NCBI GenBank assembly: GCA_037074615.1
Contig: CM073566.1
Coordinates: 11,426,001-11,490,000 of the forward strand
DNA from: Leucaena leucocephala
Taxonomy: Eukaryota; Streptophyta; Magnoliopsida; Fabales; Fabaceae
Reading direction: 5' to 3'
Length of the DNA stretch: 64,000 nucleotides
Shown: positions 47,089-59,565 of the stretch, in pieces
How positions within the stretch are numbered: the stretch's first letter is position 1
Layout: every line of letters begins with the position of its first letter
Program-made: the position numbers and the translations under genes
The notes under the pieces: model-generated
Told to the model about the DNA's origin: nothing
Databases searched by the model: none
What the model saw: only the letters and a program-made list of their open reading frames with translations

Positions 47089-49929
47089 TGTCACATCCTT
47101 ATTTTTATATATCTTAAGGACCATTCAGTAGCACTTAGAACCACTTTCAGGTTCATTGAAGTCTAAACTCTTAATCTGGAATTTTATTCATATCGGGTAC
47201 TGTTCACTGTGGCAAATTCCAGATGAGTGACCTGACTTTGAAAAATCATAACTAATTATAGAAAAATCAAAATGAAGTGGTTCAAATTGATACATGAATA
47301 TAACTTAATTATATTTCAGGAAAAAATAATTGGTTGACCATTCCTTGACAAATTCAACGTGGGTCAACGTTTCAACTTTACTGTTCATCCAATGACTTTC
47401 TCCTGAATCCAGCATTCTGGTCCCAATTTTAACAATTTATATCTTTTCATGTATACATCCAAATGAAGCATTATATATATAAAATTAAAGCTTAGTATGT
47501 CTACTATTTACCATAAAAATATCATACATTTATTCAACCATTTACTATTTTTAATGATTTACCAAACATCAATAGGTCTCCACGGATTACTGTTTATAGA
47601 GTCATTTTTCAGCAACCACCCTTACATATTAATGCATACATACATCACATATCAGTCAAACATGCCAGATAACAATCATTATTAAATAATCAACTGTTAT
47701 ACATCAGTGCATGATTAACATCATCATATTTCTATTACATTTTTCGTTGTCTAAAATCCGGCAGCATAACTGCTACATTCCTTCTGTAGAAAGTAACCGA
47801 TCTTATACTGATTCGGTAATTCCCGTAAGAACTACCATTCTACGTAAGTACCTAGGAAAGAATGGATGAACCTGCTAGGTCCACTCACTTCCAGCCTCCT
47901 TAGACAGCACCTACGTACACAGTACGTATCAGTTCCTTCCTTTGTTCCTGCTTTGTTGCCAGAATTTCGGCAGCCTAACGGCGTCTCTTAAAATTTCCAA
48001 ATTTAATTTTGACAGAACCTCCCCTGTAATGTTATATATGGGAATGAGATTCAAAAGAATCCCAGTAGCAATAATCATAACAATATATGTAATGCAGTGT
48101 GACAGTGCTTGCTTGTGGTTGTGTACAGATAAGTATGCTGCATGCTTCAATATTCAATAACATATGATCATAGCATTATAATAGAGCTTCAAGCATAACA
48201 TATAAGACAACAATCCAAACAAACAATAGCACAATAATTCACAAAGAGATTACATAAAAGCTAGGATTAGTTACTACCTTAAAGGTAGAACTTCAGAACT
48301 TTTACACTGCTTTCAACTTCACCAGAACTTCCTTTCTTCTTTCTTTCCTCATTTTCTCTCTCAAGAACTTCCTTCTCTCTCTATTTCTTACTCTTGGCCA
48401 TGGGAATGAAGAGCGAGGGGGTATTTATAGTTTTGGTCAATGGCATTCTTTTAATTTTTGAAGCCATCTGATCCTGTGGTCCTGGTTTTTCCGGAATTTC
48501 CTATTTTTCTTTATTCCTTTTACTGCATCATCCATGACATCACCCAATGCCACCTCATGGGACACCTCACCACCCACATTCTTCACATGGAGAAAATGGA
48601 GAGGAGAGAAACCTTCTGGAACCTTTCCGGTCCAATCCGGTACCGGCCCGGTCCGTCGCCTCAAAAACTGGACCGTTTTCTGAATCTATTTTTTCTGAAA
48701 ACCCATATTATGTCTTCTGGCCTTGAACTTAGTATCTGGATCCTTTATATCATTAACATTTTAATACTTGGTCTAAACTCAATTACAAATCCCCTACGAA
48801 ATGACCAAAATGCCCTTGGTGCCCTTTCTTGTCCTATTTAACCCTAAGGGCAAAATCGTCATTTCACACCTTTCTGTAACTGGTCAAAGCATATACTGAC
48901 TCTAGTCAACCTTATTTAGATATGTCTTAGCCTCTGGGACTGTCTAGAATGACCAGAATGCCCTCCATTCATCTGCTAACCTTTAGTACAACACAGTGGC
49001 ATTTTCGTAATTTCGCACTTCTCCGAGGTTCTGCTGGACACTAGCCCACCTATCAGTCCAAGAGTCTTATTGGGCCTTTGTTGGCGCCATTATTGGGCCT
49101 TTCTGGGTCCATTAACTTTATGGCACTCATTACGAGGAATCTTCCTCTGGCACAGTTTATTGAATATTTTATTATTATTCACCGTTTATACACCTTTCTG
49201 GACACCGGCTCCTTCTGCCAGATACACTGCCCTACTGTGTCTGGGCAGCCATTTGGGTCATAACGGGCATCTGACTGTTGTTACCCGACCTCATTCAGTC
49301 TTAGTTTAAATACCGATAAATCTCCCTATCGGATCCCTGGAGGCCTCATACTCCCGTCTGGATTTTCTAATTTGTGAATAACTTTTTCCACAGACCTCCT
49401 ATCGGTATTCTGTTAGTTTCCTGACATCCGCCCCATAAGGGTGCATCATCCTGTAATTTCTTACTCATATCTGAAATCTAGGGTATCCGGTAGGAATTTT
49501 TATAACTTTTGGACGATCAGTCCATTTTTGGCTATCTGGAGTCTTCAAAAATTCTGGTATTAGGCTGGATTACCCAGCGTTAGTTGCCCTATCTTCTGGT
49601 GAAATCTGGGACTGAAATGCTGTCGGGCAGTCCAAACCATTTCTAGCCTATTTTTCTTTAATTATACTTTAGCCCGAGGGAACTTTTCTTCTTTGCAATT
49701 AAGTCCCTTAAATTTGGCTAAAATTACACTTTAAGACCCCACATTTTTGTCTACCTTTCTTTCCTAACCTTAAACTTTCCATAATTGCATTTAAGTCCTT
49801 TTATTTCCTTTCTTTTGAAATTTAATCATTTTCTTCACATAAAGGACCACATCTTTTTCCTAAAAAAGAACTCATATATTCCATTTAATCTGTACATAGA
49901 AATCAGTACAGAAAATTAAGGATATTACA
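47089..49929 (-). repeat. 5' LTR of element A
   Basis: 2841 bp and the fuller copy. It has a TATA box on the minus strand at 48422-48429 and a CT-rich leader at about 48325-48390. It would drive transcription of gag-pol leftward. Confidence 0.93.
48422..48429 (-). promoter_or_regulatory. TATA box of A 5' LTR
   Basis: TATAAATA on the minus strand; the promoter expected to make the genomic RNA of A. Confidence 0.6.
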
Positions 49930-51459
49930 TCTGCAGTACTATATATACAAAGTTATGAAAGATGAGAATCATATGAGAAATTCCTGAGTGATAGGGGAAA
50001 TGAGTAAAGTCTTAATAAATAATATTGGCTTCTGTGATCAGTCTTGGGAAATTATCTATTGAGTTAACAACTAAGTAGAAGTGGCTAACCTTGTAACTTA
50101 ATCCGTTGGTTTTAGGTCTTCCAGAGATAATGATACAGTACAAATTCGCAGTAGAATCTGGAGGATCACAGTTAGATCCTAACATGGCTCACAGAGAATA
50201 GAAGTCCAGGGTCGCAGTTAGATCCTGAAGAGGCTTACAGTTGATCGCAGTTAATCCTGAGGGTCATAGTAGACCTAGCCTAAAGAAAATGAATGAGCCA
50301 TAAGTACATTATTTCTTTTGAAGGACAATTACCAAGGACAAGGTTAAGGTAAAGAAGCTTCACAAGTTGGTTAACTCATAACAGAGAGTACCCATGTTGT
50401 TAATTTTAGATAGCCTTATTATTATTATGGATTGAACTCAGAATATTCTTACACGAAGAAGGAATTAAAGTCAGTAGAGTTAAAGTTTATAGTCCTAAGT
50501 ATATGGTATTCATAAGTTTGTAAGGAAAATACCTAAGAAAGAGCATAAAAGTATCTCACATGAGATAAGAAGAGATCAAATCTAAGTAGATAAGTTTTGA
50601 AGATGAAATTAAAGGGAATAAGAGCCAGATAGACCTGAAAGAGACAACATGAGAAGGGTCTAAGATAGAGAAGTGCTAGGGTAAGAACCTATTAGCACCA
50701 GTGCTTCATATTTTTATTGGTACTTTTCAGTTAAGCGTGCTTAGGCTAGAGTAGCCCAATTATGGGTGACCTCATGGGAAGTGAAAAAAATGTTGTAAAT
50801 GCCACACATGTTTGGTATAGATTCACAAAGTTATGTAAGATGATAACAAAAGCTATGAAGAGTTAGAAAAAATTATGGAAAGTAAGAGAGTAGAACCCCT
50901 TATGTTAGATCCAAAGAGAGGATCTAAAAGGAAATATTCATATTACAATTTTATGTCAAGAGAAAGAAAGGCAAAAGAGCAATATTCTCCTAAAAGGCTA
51001 GCAAGGTTGTAAGTTACAGAGAATATTAAGTTTATAGTATCTTAAGATATAAAAAGAAAAGCATCTAATGAGATAAGAAGTATTATGAAAAATAGAAACC
51101 TCAGAATTTTATCAAATTTCTGAAAGGTTAAGTATGAAAGAAATGGACACTACTCACAAGACTAGTATGGTGAGTTGTCCATAAATAGATGAATGAATTA
51201 CCGATGAGAAAGAGAGAATAGAAAGAAGCAAACTTTGACTCTAATTGAGTAAACCAACGAAAAAGGGTTGTGATAACACAAGAATGATGTAAAGCTCTGC
51301 GGATACTCAGAAAATTCCACTAAAATTCCACTAGATACTAAGACAAGAGATACAATAAAGTAAAAAGATCCTCGAACCCTAGTCATAAAACAAAGAATAT
51401 ATAAAGTGATACATCAAAAATTATTTGACTAAGTTACGAGTTAAATTTCGAGGACGAAA
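49930..51459 (+). mobile_element. Interior of E, 3' part (non-coding)
   Basis: Resumes E after A with TCTGC. No pol motif is seen. It contains a TAACTGC-class hairpin array (50140-50285, reverse orientation). The rest is AT-rich and matches the reverse complement of the 3' interiors of B and C. Confidence 0.65.
50140..50285. repeat. Hairpin array, TAACTGC-loop class, in E (reverse)
   Basis: 50162-50180 is a perfect AGGATC, loop ACAGTTA, GATCCT. 50141-50160 pairs CAAATTC with GAATCTG with one mismatch. Further units lie at about 50204-50222 and 50243-50262. Confidence 0.7.
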
Positions 51460-51481
51460 TTTATTTTAAGGAGGAGAGAAA
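51460..51481 (+). other. Polypurine tract of E
   Basis: AAGGAGGAGAGAAA directly before the 3' LTR, preceded by GAGGACGAAATTTATTTTAA. Confirms plus orientation. Confidence 0.8.
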
Positions 51482-53670
51482 TATCATATCCTAATCTTCC
51501 CTATCTGTATGAACTAGACAGTGGAACTATAAGGTACAGATAGAGGAAAGAGTTTTGAAAGGGATTATGATGATAATTAGAATGAATGATAAAGGTTAGA
51601 TGAGTTTTGAAGAAAGACAGGGACTAAACTGAAAAGTTTAAAAGGTCCATGGTACAAAATAAAATGTCGAGATAAAGTTTGGGCCCATTAAGTGAAATTT
51701 TAGAAAGTTTGAGGGACTAAAATGTAATGTTAAAAGTTCAGGGGCAAAATTGTAATTATGAGAAAGTTGAGCCGAAAAAGGCCAAAAACTGCCTGAAAAT
51801 AGTTCAGTCCCAAATTTTACCAGTAAATAGAGAAAATTATTCTGATCAGTTTAACGCAACACAGAATTTTGATTTTGAGGTCCCGATGAATTGATATAAA
51901 TTTTTTGAAGTTTGAAAAATTATTGCAGTATTTTCGGACCTCAGAATCAAATAAAATTTTGCAGAAAATTCTTATAATTAATATGAGAATTTATAAAACA
52001 GATAGAACTCAAAAAAGAGTTATATATAATTTATTATGGAATTTATAACAGAATAAAACACCCGAGAGATACTTTTCAGGGGAATTTCTTAGGAATTGTG
52101 CCATAAAGGTATTGGACAATATAAAGGCCCAAGTTGGCATCCATAGGCCCAGTAAGATAATTGACCAGTCATGTGGGCCAGTGTCCAGAGGAACCCTGAA
52201 AAGTACGAAATTATGAAAATGCCCCAAGAGATGAATAGAGGGCATTTTGGTCATTTCGAAAGGGTAAAAAATGCCAAGTCAGGTACAGGGATGAATAATA
52301 AGAATTAGTATATGCCCTGATAAGAGGTAAAGAGGTGTGAAATGACAATTATGCCCTTAGGGTTAATGTAGTACAAGAAAGTACACCAAGGGCACTTTGG
52401 TCATTTTACAAGGAATGTTAAGCAGATAAATACTCATTATAACAATGTCAAGGTAGAAAAAATCTAGATACTAGATTTAAGGTCAAAATACATATTTTAG
52501 AATATTACAAAAATTAAGAACATAAAACAGTTTGATTTTTATGAAACTGACTGGATCAGTACTGAACTGGACTGAAATTTTTCCTATCAGTATTTTTTTC
52601 TAATTTGAGCCAAACACAGCCCTATATGATGTCATGGATGATGTCATTATAAAGCTTCTAGGGCAAGCCTTATGGAAGGTGGATTATGGACCATTAGATC
52701 AAATAGTAATCAAAGTAATCTTGGCCATCTATTTCCACCAAACTTTATCTATAAATACCCCCACAAATCTACACATTCACACCAAGCTTTGGAGACCATG
52801 GGGAGGTGCTGCAAAAATGGATTTCAAGCAAGAAGAAGAGGGAAATCAAGTAGCTAAACAAGCAAGGATCCAAGGTAATTTCTTCCTCCTATTTCTGGTT
52901 TTGTGTTGTAGGAAGATTTCTCTTGGATTTCAATGGTTGAAACACCATATTTCTGTCCATGGGAGTTGCTGGATGTTCTATATTGATGGAGAAGAAGATG
53001 AATATTAAGTTATAAAATGTTTAGACAAGCTTAAACAAGCTAGAATTAAGTAGTTTGAACTTAGGAAATCATGTAATCTTGGAATTGTAATCTTGAGACC
53101 CTCTCTATCACTATTCATGCACTTGGGAAAGAGTTATAATTTCATGATTTTGATGCTTCCAATGTGTTTAAAATGAAAAATTGTGTGGGATAAAGTAGAG
53201 AAACAAGTATTGGAAGTATTGGATTCAAAATGAAAATTTTTGGAAATAAAGAGGGTATGCTTCGGTTATGAATAGATTTCATAGGAGGAGTTGGATTTTA
53301 ATAATTCCAAGTTCATATTTGGATTACTTGGACAAAATTATGTAGGATTGGTCTAAGGAAATAATTATTACAAAGTTAAACCACTAACTCCAAGATTTAA
53401 GTTTAAAGTTAGGGATTTTAAGGAAGTTAGTGTTCAATGTTTATATAATGGATCTAATGAGTTGTATACACCATGTAATTGTGTTTAGGGCCATAATATG
53501 TCAAAGGAAATGACTTAAAAAAGATGGGCAATCAATCAATGTTTGGTTAGAATCTTAGAGAGCAAGTGCAAGAACAAAAGAAAAGCTTATGTTTAAGGTA
53601 GTGAATTTACCCATTCTTGTGTGCTTGATGTATATGCTTGTGTGTTGATATGATTATGATATGTGATGAT
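51482..53670 (+). repeat. 3' LTR of E, first two-thirds
   Basis: Starts TATCATATCC (family TGTCATATCC with G to A) and aligns with S2 (25187-27395). It is interrupted in a GATGAT microsatellite by LTR F; the last third lies beyond the window. TATA box at 52750-52757. Open frames at 52634-53008 are LTR sequence. Confidence 0.85.
52750..52757 (+). promoter_or_regulatory. TATA box of E 3' LTR
   Basis: TATAAATA with downstream C-run, identical in context to S2. Confidence 0.58.
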
Positions 53671-56600
53671 TGAAACATCCTTCTTTATATCTCTCAGAGT
53701 ACTCTTGCTATAGTACTCTCAACTGGATTATATCTCTCTTGCTAGAAATCCTGGCAGAAAATAACTGTACTGATTCGGTAATTCCCCATGAGAACTACCA
53801 TTCTACGTAAGTACCCAGGAAAGACTGGATGAACCGGCTAGGTCCACTCCCTTCTAGCCTCCTTAGACAGCACCTACGTACACAGTACTCTGTATAGTCT
53901 ACCAGCACAACGGCATTTTCTAGTAAATATCTTTAAATCTTAACCTTAAATCTTGACCTTAAATCTTAACCTTACATATACTCAATTGGAATTATCTTAG
54001 ATTATTGGAATACCTCTTAACCTCAAAAACATGAATTTCCAAGAGTTGGGCTTTCGGTACTGTTCACTATCACTGTTCACTGGGTAATTCCAGATTATAG
54101 ACTGAACTTTGGAAATACATAATTAAATCTAGAAACATCATTTTGAGGTGATTCCAATTTATAATGAAACCAATTGCATTCAAATTTGATAGAAAAATAT
54201 TAAAATGAGGTTTCCTTGTCTAGATCAAATCAGTTTATTCGTTGAACTTTACTGTTCATTTGGTAAATCTGGAACTTCAAGTTTCTTTGCCCCATATTCA
54301 AAAATTCATTTCTCCTTGTATACTTATTTAATTGAGTCAAATTACCTATCGATTTAAATATCAGAATGTGTACTTTAATCTCACCAAAAATCACGGAAAA
54401 ACTCATTCATTTGCTATATGAAAACCTCGTTGGAACCTTACTGTATCGGATGACTTGTTTTATCTTGATCCAGAGTTTAAGTCCAACTTTGAAAAATCAT
54501 ATCAATTTGAAAACTTAACCAAATTATGCGTTCTTAGTGTCCAATTAAATCTCTGGATCTTAGCTATGTTCATACCAAATTTCACATGAAACTATATAGA
54601 ATAAGTTACTCAAACTATCGCTGGAAGTGATCTGTCTCAACTCAGATCCAGTGAGTAAATTCATTATACATACCAATATATCATCATCTAAGTTAAAGGC
54701 ATGCTTTTCAAGTCATACACCATTCATACATCCACAATTACCTCCTTCCTTGTGATGTTCCAGCACCTAGATCATGGTTATGGGGGGTGAGATTCTAATC
54801 AGTAGCAAACAATACTAAACAATGTATGTATTAATATAAAGACTTGTGCTTGCTTGTGAAAGTGCTATCATAGTGTGATGAGCATGCTTCCATGTATCAT
54901 ATGAAATACAATTGGACAAAGTAATCATAAAATAACAGAGCTTCAATCATCTACCATATACACACAATTCAACCAAGCCATAGCACAATCAAGCATACAT
55001 TACATACATACAAGTTTAGGGTAAGTTCACTACCTTAGATTTAAGCTCTCTCTCTTATTCTTGCACTTGCTTCCCAAGCTTTTCAATCATGAAGGTTTTC
55101 GGTCAATCATTCCCCAACATCTTTTTAGATGTTTCAAGGTCCTAAACACATTCATATTCATTACATAATCCATTAGGACCATGAACTCAAACTTAACTCG
55201 AGACTATCTCTCTTGAACATTCAACTTGCTTTAACTAACTTAACTTCCTTTACCAATTGGCTTGGCCTTTGAATCAATTGATGTCTTGACCTTACCCTAC
55301 ACAATTTCACCTTTTGAATCCATTTATGAACTCAAAATAACCAAATTCCAGCAACAATGCACGATTCCAATGCTTTCCATACTTGTTTCTCCACTTTGCC
55401 CCCACACAAAATCTCATTTTAAGACTATTGGAAGCATCAAAATCATGAAATTCAAATCACTGTTCATGCGAGTGAACAGTAACCGAAAGGAATTTTCAAC
55501 ATTACAACCTTTAATTCCAATGGTTTCTAAGGTTCAAAACGTATCCAATCCTACACAAAATCATCATATAAACTCAATGGAAGCATTAAATCATTGAAAC
55601 TCCATCTCTTTCTATCATGAACAGTGCATGAACAGTGCAACCCAAAATGTTCTTCCATGGTAAAGTCAAGAACATCAACTTAATCCAACAACCAATCATG
55701 CAACTAGCTTGTTTAAGCTTGTCTAAACTATCTATGACATAAAACTCATGTTCCTCTCACATATATGTAGAAATTCCAGCAGCATTTTCCCAAGATTCAA
55801 GCCTCAAACCCAACTTAAACTCAAGAAGAAATTATGAGAACAAAGTCTAGAAGCAAAGGAGCAACTTACCTTACCAGCTTCTTCAAGATCCTTTCTTCTT
55901 CCTTGCTTGAGAAAATATTTTGCAAGAGGTTCCCTACACATTCTCCTCCATGGTTTTGAGCCAAAATGAGGGGGCATTTATAGAAAAATCTTGGGAAAAG
56001 TGAAGGCTAAGATTACCTTGGGACCTATTTGATCTAATGGTTAAAGGTTTGATCTTGGAATGTCTTTTCTCTTTCACTTATGACATCACCAACATGACAT
56101 CACTTGGGACACCTAAGCCTCCTCTTTGGCGCCATTTTGTGTGTGTGAGTTCCAAGAAAAGTTTCAACCCAATCCAGTCCCATCCAGTCTAATTCGGTAC
56201 CGGCCCGATCCGATTTTCTGTAAACCGAACTGTTTTCTTAATCTAATTTTTATGGGACTTCACGATATATTTTTTTCAATATTTAAATCCTTCATACCAT
56301 TGACATTCACATACTGGGTTTAAATTTAATTTTAAATGCCTTGAAAAATTACCAAAATACCCTTAGTGCTTTTCCTTGCACTATATTAAATCCAAGGGCA
56401 TAATTGTCATTTCTCACCTCTTTAGACCTTGTCAAAATATATATTAACTCCGACTAACCTTTCCTGCACTTCTCTTGGTGTTTTGGCTTGTCAAAAATGA
56501 CCAAAATGCCCTCCATTCACTTCTGGTTTCTTAGGGCATCACAGGGGCATTTTCATAATTTCTCACTTTTTTGGGGTTCCACTGGACACTGGCCCACCTA

Positions 56601-57264
56601 TCAGTCCAAGCATTTTATTGGGCCTTAATGACGTCATTTTTGGGCCTTTTAGGTTTCAATACCTTTGCGGCACAAATTCCTAGCAAACTCTCTCGACAAT
56701 ATTCAGTGGGTATTTTATTCCACTGTAAATTCCATTAAAAATTCTACAGGATTCCTTTTCTGATCCTGTCAATTTTATAAATTCTTATATCAAGTATAGG
56801 AATTTACTGGAAGGCCTCATCTGATTCTGAGATCCAAAAAATATTATAATAATTTTATCTAACTTCAGAAATTTATATCAATTTTTCGGGACCTCAAATC
56901 AAAATTCTGTGTGACGTCAAACAACCCGGAACAATTTTCTCTATTTATTGGAAAAATTTGGGTCCGATCAGAACACGGTCATCTTTGGCCTGTTTTCATT
57001 CCAAAGTTCCCATATTTACAGTTTTTCCCCTTGACTTACCACAAATCACAACTTTTCATAATTACACTTAAAGACCCCACATTTTTGTTTACCTTTACTT
57101 TTATTCTTGACTTTCCATAATTTCACTTAAGTCCTTACATTTTCTTTCTTTTTCAATTTAATCCCTTTCCTTACATGAATAGCCACATATTTTCCTGAAA
57201 AACCTCACATATATTTCATACAATCTGTACATACAAATTAGTACAAAAAATTTGGGATGTTACA
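53671..57264 (-). repeat. 3' LTR of element F
   Basis: 3594 bp, TGAAACATCC to GATGTTACA, minus strand, followed by a purine tract, so it is the 3' LTR of an element whose body lies to the right. TATAAATG box on the minus strand at 55975-55982. An 11-bp tandem duplication (ATGAACAGTGC) lies at 55617-55638. Its partner is not in the window, so the target duplication cannot be checked. Confidence 0.85.
55975..55982 (-). promoter_or_regulatory. TATA box of F 3' LTR
   Basis: TATAAATG on the minus strand; one base from the form in the other LTRs. Confidence 0.45.
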
Positions 57265-57305
57265 TTTCTCTCCCCCTTAAAATAAATTTCGTCCTCAAAA
57301 TTTAC
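57265..57305 (-). other. Polypurine tract and signature of F
   Basis: The minus strand reads a GAGGACGAAATTTATTTTAA-like signature (one CpG lost) and an unbroken AAGGGGGAGAGAAA next to the LTR, almost the same as in A. Confidence 0.85.
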
Positions 57306-57904
57306 TGAGTACCTTAGTCAATTATCTTGGATATATATCTTCTGTATATCTCTTTCTATTTTATGACTAAGGATTAGGGTATTTATCTCTTATCTTCTAT
57401 CTTCTCATCTAGCGGAGTGCTTTCATTATCCACTTTATGTCCATGCTATCATTACTTTTCTTATCTGAATCAACTCATTTAGAGTTGAATATTACTTCAT
57501 GTTGCTACTTACTCACTTGCTATGCATCCATTTGCTTATGGACAACTCATTGTACTAGACTTGTGAGTAGTGTCCATTTCTTTCATATCAAACTCTCTCG
57601 AATATTACTGTATTCGGGAGTTTCCCTCACTCACTCATCACACTTTCTAACACTTATCCCTTATTACTTCTCTTAGAATCTCGCGGAATTCTTTAACATC
57701 CGAAAAGCTTCATCCTCTTTTCGTATAGAAACTCTTATAACTCTATTGTTTCTCTTATCATCTTTAATGATTCAACATCATACAGAGAGAGGACTTATGC
57801 AGTTATTCTTTTCTTTACTTTACTGCTAAGTAGGAGCACATACTCTAACGTGCATAATGCCTGGCCAATATCTTGCAGGACTGTATACCTGCTCATAAAT
57901 GCAA

Positions 57905-57991
57905 AGCTCTAACATCGGAGCTCAAGCATTTTTTTCTTGAACATGCACAGCTCTAACACTTGGAGCTTACACAGCTCTAACATTCGGAGCT
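57905..57991. repeat. AGCTC/GAGCT hairpin array in F
   Basis: Three perfect stems AGCTC/GAGCT at 57905-57922, 57949-57967 and 57973-57991, with loops beginning TAACA. Reverse-oriented relatives lie in E at about 33185-33300. Confidence 0.75.
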
Positions 57992-58559
57992 TTAGCATAT
58001 TTTCAAACATAACATAATGCCTGGCATTTTATGCAAGGAGTGAAAGCTCTCATCTCTACCTATAGCATAACATTCGTCATCTTATCCCTGTTTCAATAAG
58101 GGGCCTCTTTATTTGCTCACAAAATGCACATTTCTCATTGCATGCCACATTTATCATAGTGTATCTCATTACATACTTCTCATGCTGTATCGTGGCATAT
58201 TTAGCCAAATCTGGCTAATCATGGTGTATCTTACTCTTTCATAATTTATCTTGCCTTATTATGATATATTATGAGATGCTTGATATATTCTGAGATGCTA
58301 GAAACATTCTCTTTAACTTATAACTTTATCCTCATCTTAGGAATCTCTATTAATCTCACTTCATTTCTCTTGTAAGAAGATTTTGAGTTTAGTCTATAAT
58401 AATAATAAGGCTATCTGAACTAACATCGTGGGTACTCTCTCTGCTATGAGTGAACAACTGGTGAAGCGCCTTTACCTTAACTTTGCCTTTGGCATTCATC
58501 TTCTCACAGAGATATTACATTGTACTCATATCTGCATGGATCATTACTTTCCTTAGACT

Positions 58560-58594
58560 AGGTCTAACTGCGACCTCGGGATCTAACTGCAATC
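58560..58594. repeat. Two TAACTGC-loop hairpins in F
   Basis: 58560-58576 is AGGTC, TAACTGC, GACCT, perfect. 58580-58594 is GATC, TAACTGC, AATC, with one mismatch. Confidence 0.7.
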
Positions 58595-58637
58595 AACCGT
58601 TGCCTCTTTATTCATTATCAGGTCTCTGTGCATCCTA

Positions 58638-58930
58638 GTCGCGACCTGAGAGTGTTTACTAGTCACGACTCATATTCTCTGTAAACTTTAGTTGCGACCA
58701 TCCCATTCTACTAGTCACGACTTGGCGGCTCTGTGTACTTCAGTCGTGACCACAGGTTTTCTCTCGTCACGACTTGATAGCTTTGTGACGTTCTGTCGCG
58801 GCCAATGGTCTTTACTCGTCACGACCAAAACACCTCTGTGATTATTTGTCGTGACCTGTGTCTTAACTAGTCGCGACTTAACTTCTCTGGGACTTCTTGT
58901 CGTGACCTAAACTGTTTCACATCGCGACCT
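58638..58930. repeat. GTCGCGAC array in F
   Basis: About twelve units spaced roughly 20-30 bp. Forms include GTCGCGAC, GTCACGAC, GTCGTGAC, GTTGCGAC, ATCGCGAC and GTCGCGGC. Intermediate in decay between the Copia-like LTR and E. Confidence 0.78.
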
Positions 58931-59409
58931 GTACATAGCTTTCTCTAAACATTCTGCTCTAGTATTCTTGCCCAGTCTTTACTCTAACAATAGCCAATTC
59001 TTATACTCAACTTTGATGAGCCTGAGCGATTTGAAACTCATCCATATCTATCTATTATAATTGAATTAAATAGGGAACATATTCACATAAATGTTCAACC
59101 AACTATCATTTCATTATATCACATCAAAACTCATATTTCATATCACCATAGCATTTGTACATATATTACATACATGCCAATTACATATTTGGGATAAGTC
59201 ATAACTATTATCCAGCTATGTGATTACTTTACACTATTTACATATTTATATTACCCCTCATCCCTTTTTACATTCTTTTCTAGGGAATCGTACACTGCAA
59301 GTACTTCTGCATACGAAAATGCCACCCTTGTATATCAGCTAGTGGATCATTTCCCATAAACTCACTTAACTCTACATGCCATGTAGGAGTATAAAGGATA
59401 AGAAGATAA

Positions 59410-59565
59410 GAAGATAACCTGATATGGGCGGGTTGTCGAGCCTTTCAATTAACAATGACTCCCGAAAAGTTTAGGGGATGAGTTGTTGAAAGAGAATTTC
59501 GAGAACTTAAGATAAAGGATAAGAAGATAAGAAAAGATGTCAGAAAGAGAATATAGGTGCATAAT
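59410..59565 (+). repeat. Small plus-strand LTR scrap
   Basis: Matches solo LTR S1 at about 2130-2290 (shared word GATATGGGCGGGTTGTCGAG). The LTR start is missing and the right side is cut by LTR H. Its join to F at about 59405-59410 lies in a short AAGAAGAT repeat. Confidence 0.7.

Larger units (their letters stand above)
38795..49929 (-). mobile_element. Element A: Tekay/Del-type Ty3/gypsy chromovirus, nearly complete
   Basis: 11.1 kb. The LTRs, TGTCACATCC to GATATTACA, are at 38795-41550 and 47089-49929. The target duplication TCTGC is at 38790-38794 and 49930-49934. On the minus strand the order is 5' LTR, initiator-Met primer site, extra frame, gag, knuckle, protease, RT, RNase H, integrase, chromodomain-like tail, purine tract, 3' LTR. 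This order and the tail suggest the Tekay/Del lineage. The LTRs differ at about seven of the first 330 bases by eye, so it is fairly young, yet the genes carry several disabling changes. It is the only element here that could ever have supplied enzymes. Confidence 0.95.
29061..53670 (+). mobile_element. Element E: old plus-strand Ty3/gypsy-type element, partial
   Basis: The 5' LTR is truncated to its last few hundred bases, followed at once by a primer site like initiator Met tRNA. A purine tract and GACGAAATTT signature precede the 3' LTR at 51482. The interior holds decayed gag and protease but no RT or integrase that I can recognise. Nested inside are a Copia-like LTR, S3 and element A. 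Its 3' LTR is broken at 53671 by F, and its end lies outside the window. Confidence 0.8.
57306..59409 (-). mobile_element. Interior of F, part in window (non-coding)
   Basis: Collinear in part with B and C, but the blocks between the TAACTGC array (58560) and the GTCGCGAC array (58638) are deleted. No gag or pol is seen. From 58930 to 59400 I see nothing but AT-rich sequence. It ends at a short AAGAAGAT repeat next to an LTR scrap. Confidence 0.65.

Noticed and set aside
57437..57676. 79-aa plus-strand frame
   Set aside because: Antisense to F's interior, low-complexity hydrophobic, with no relatives recognised.
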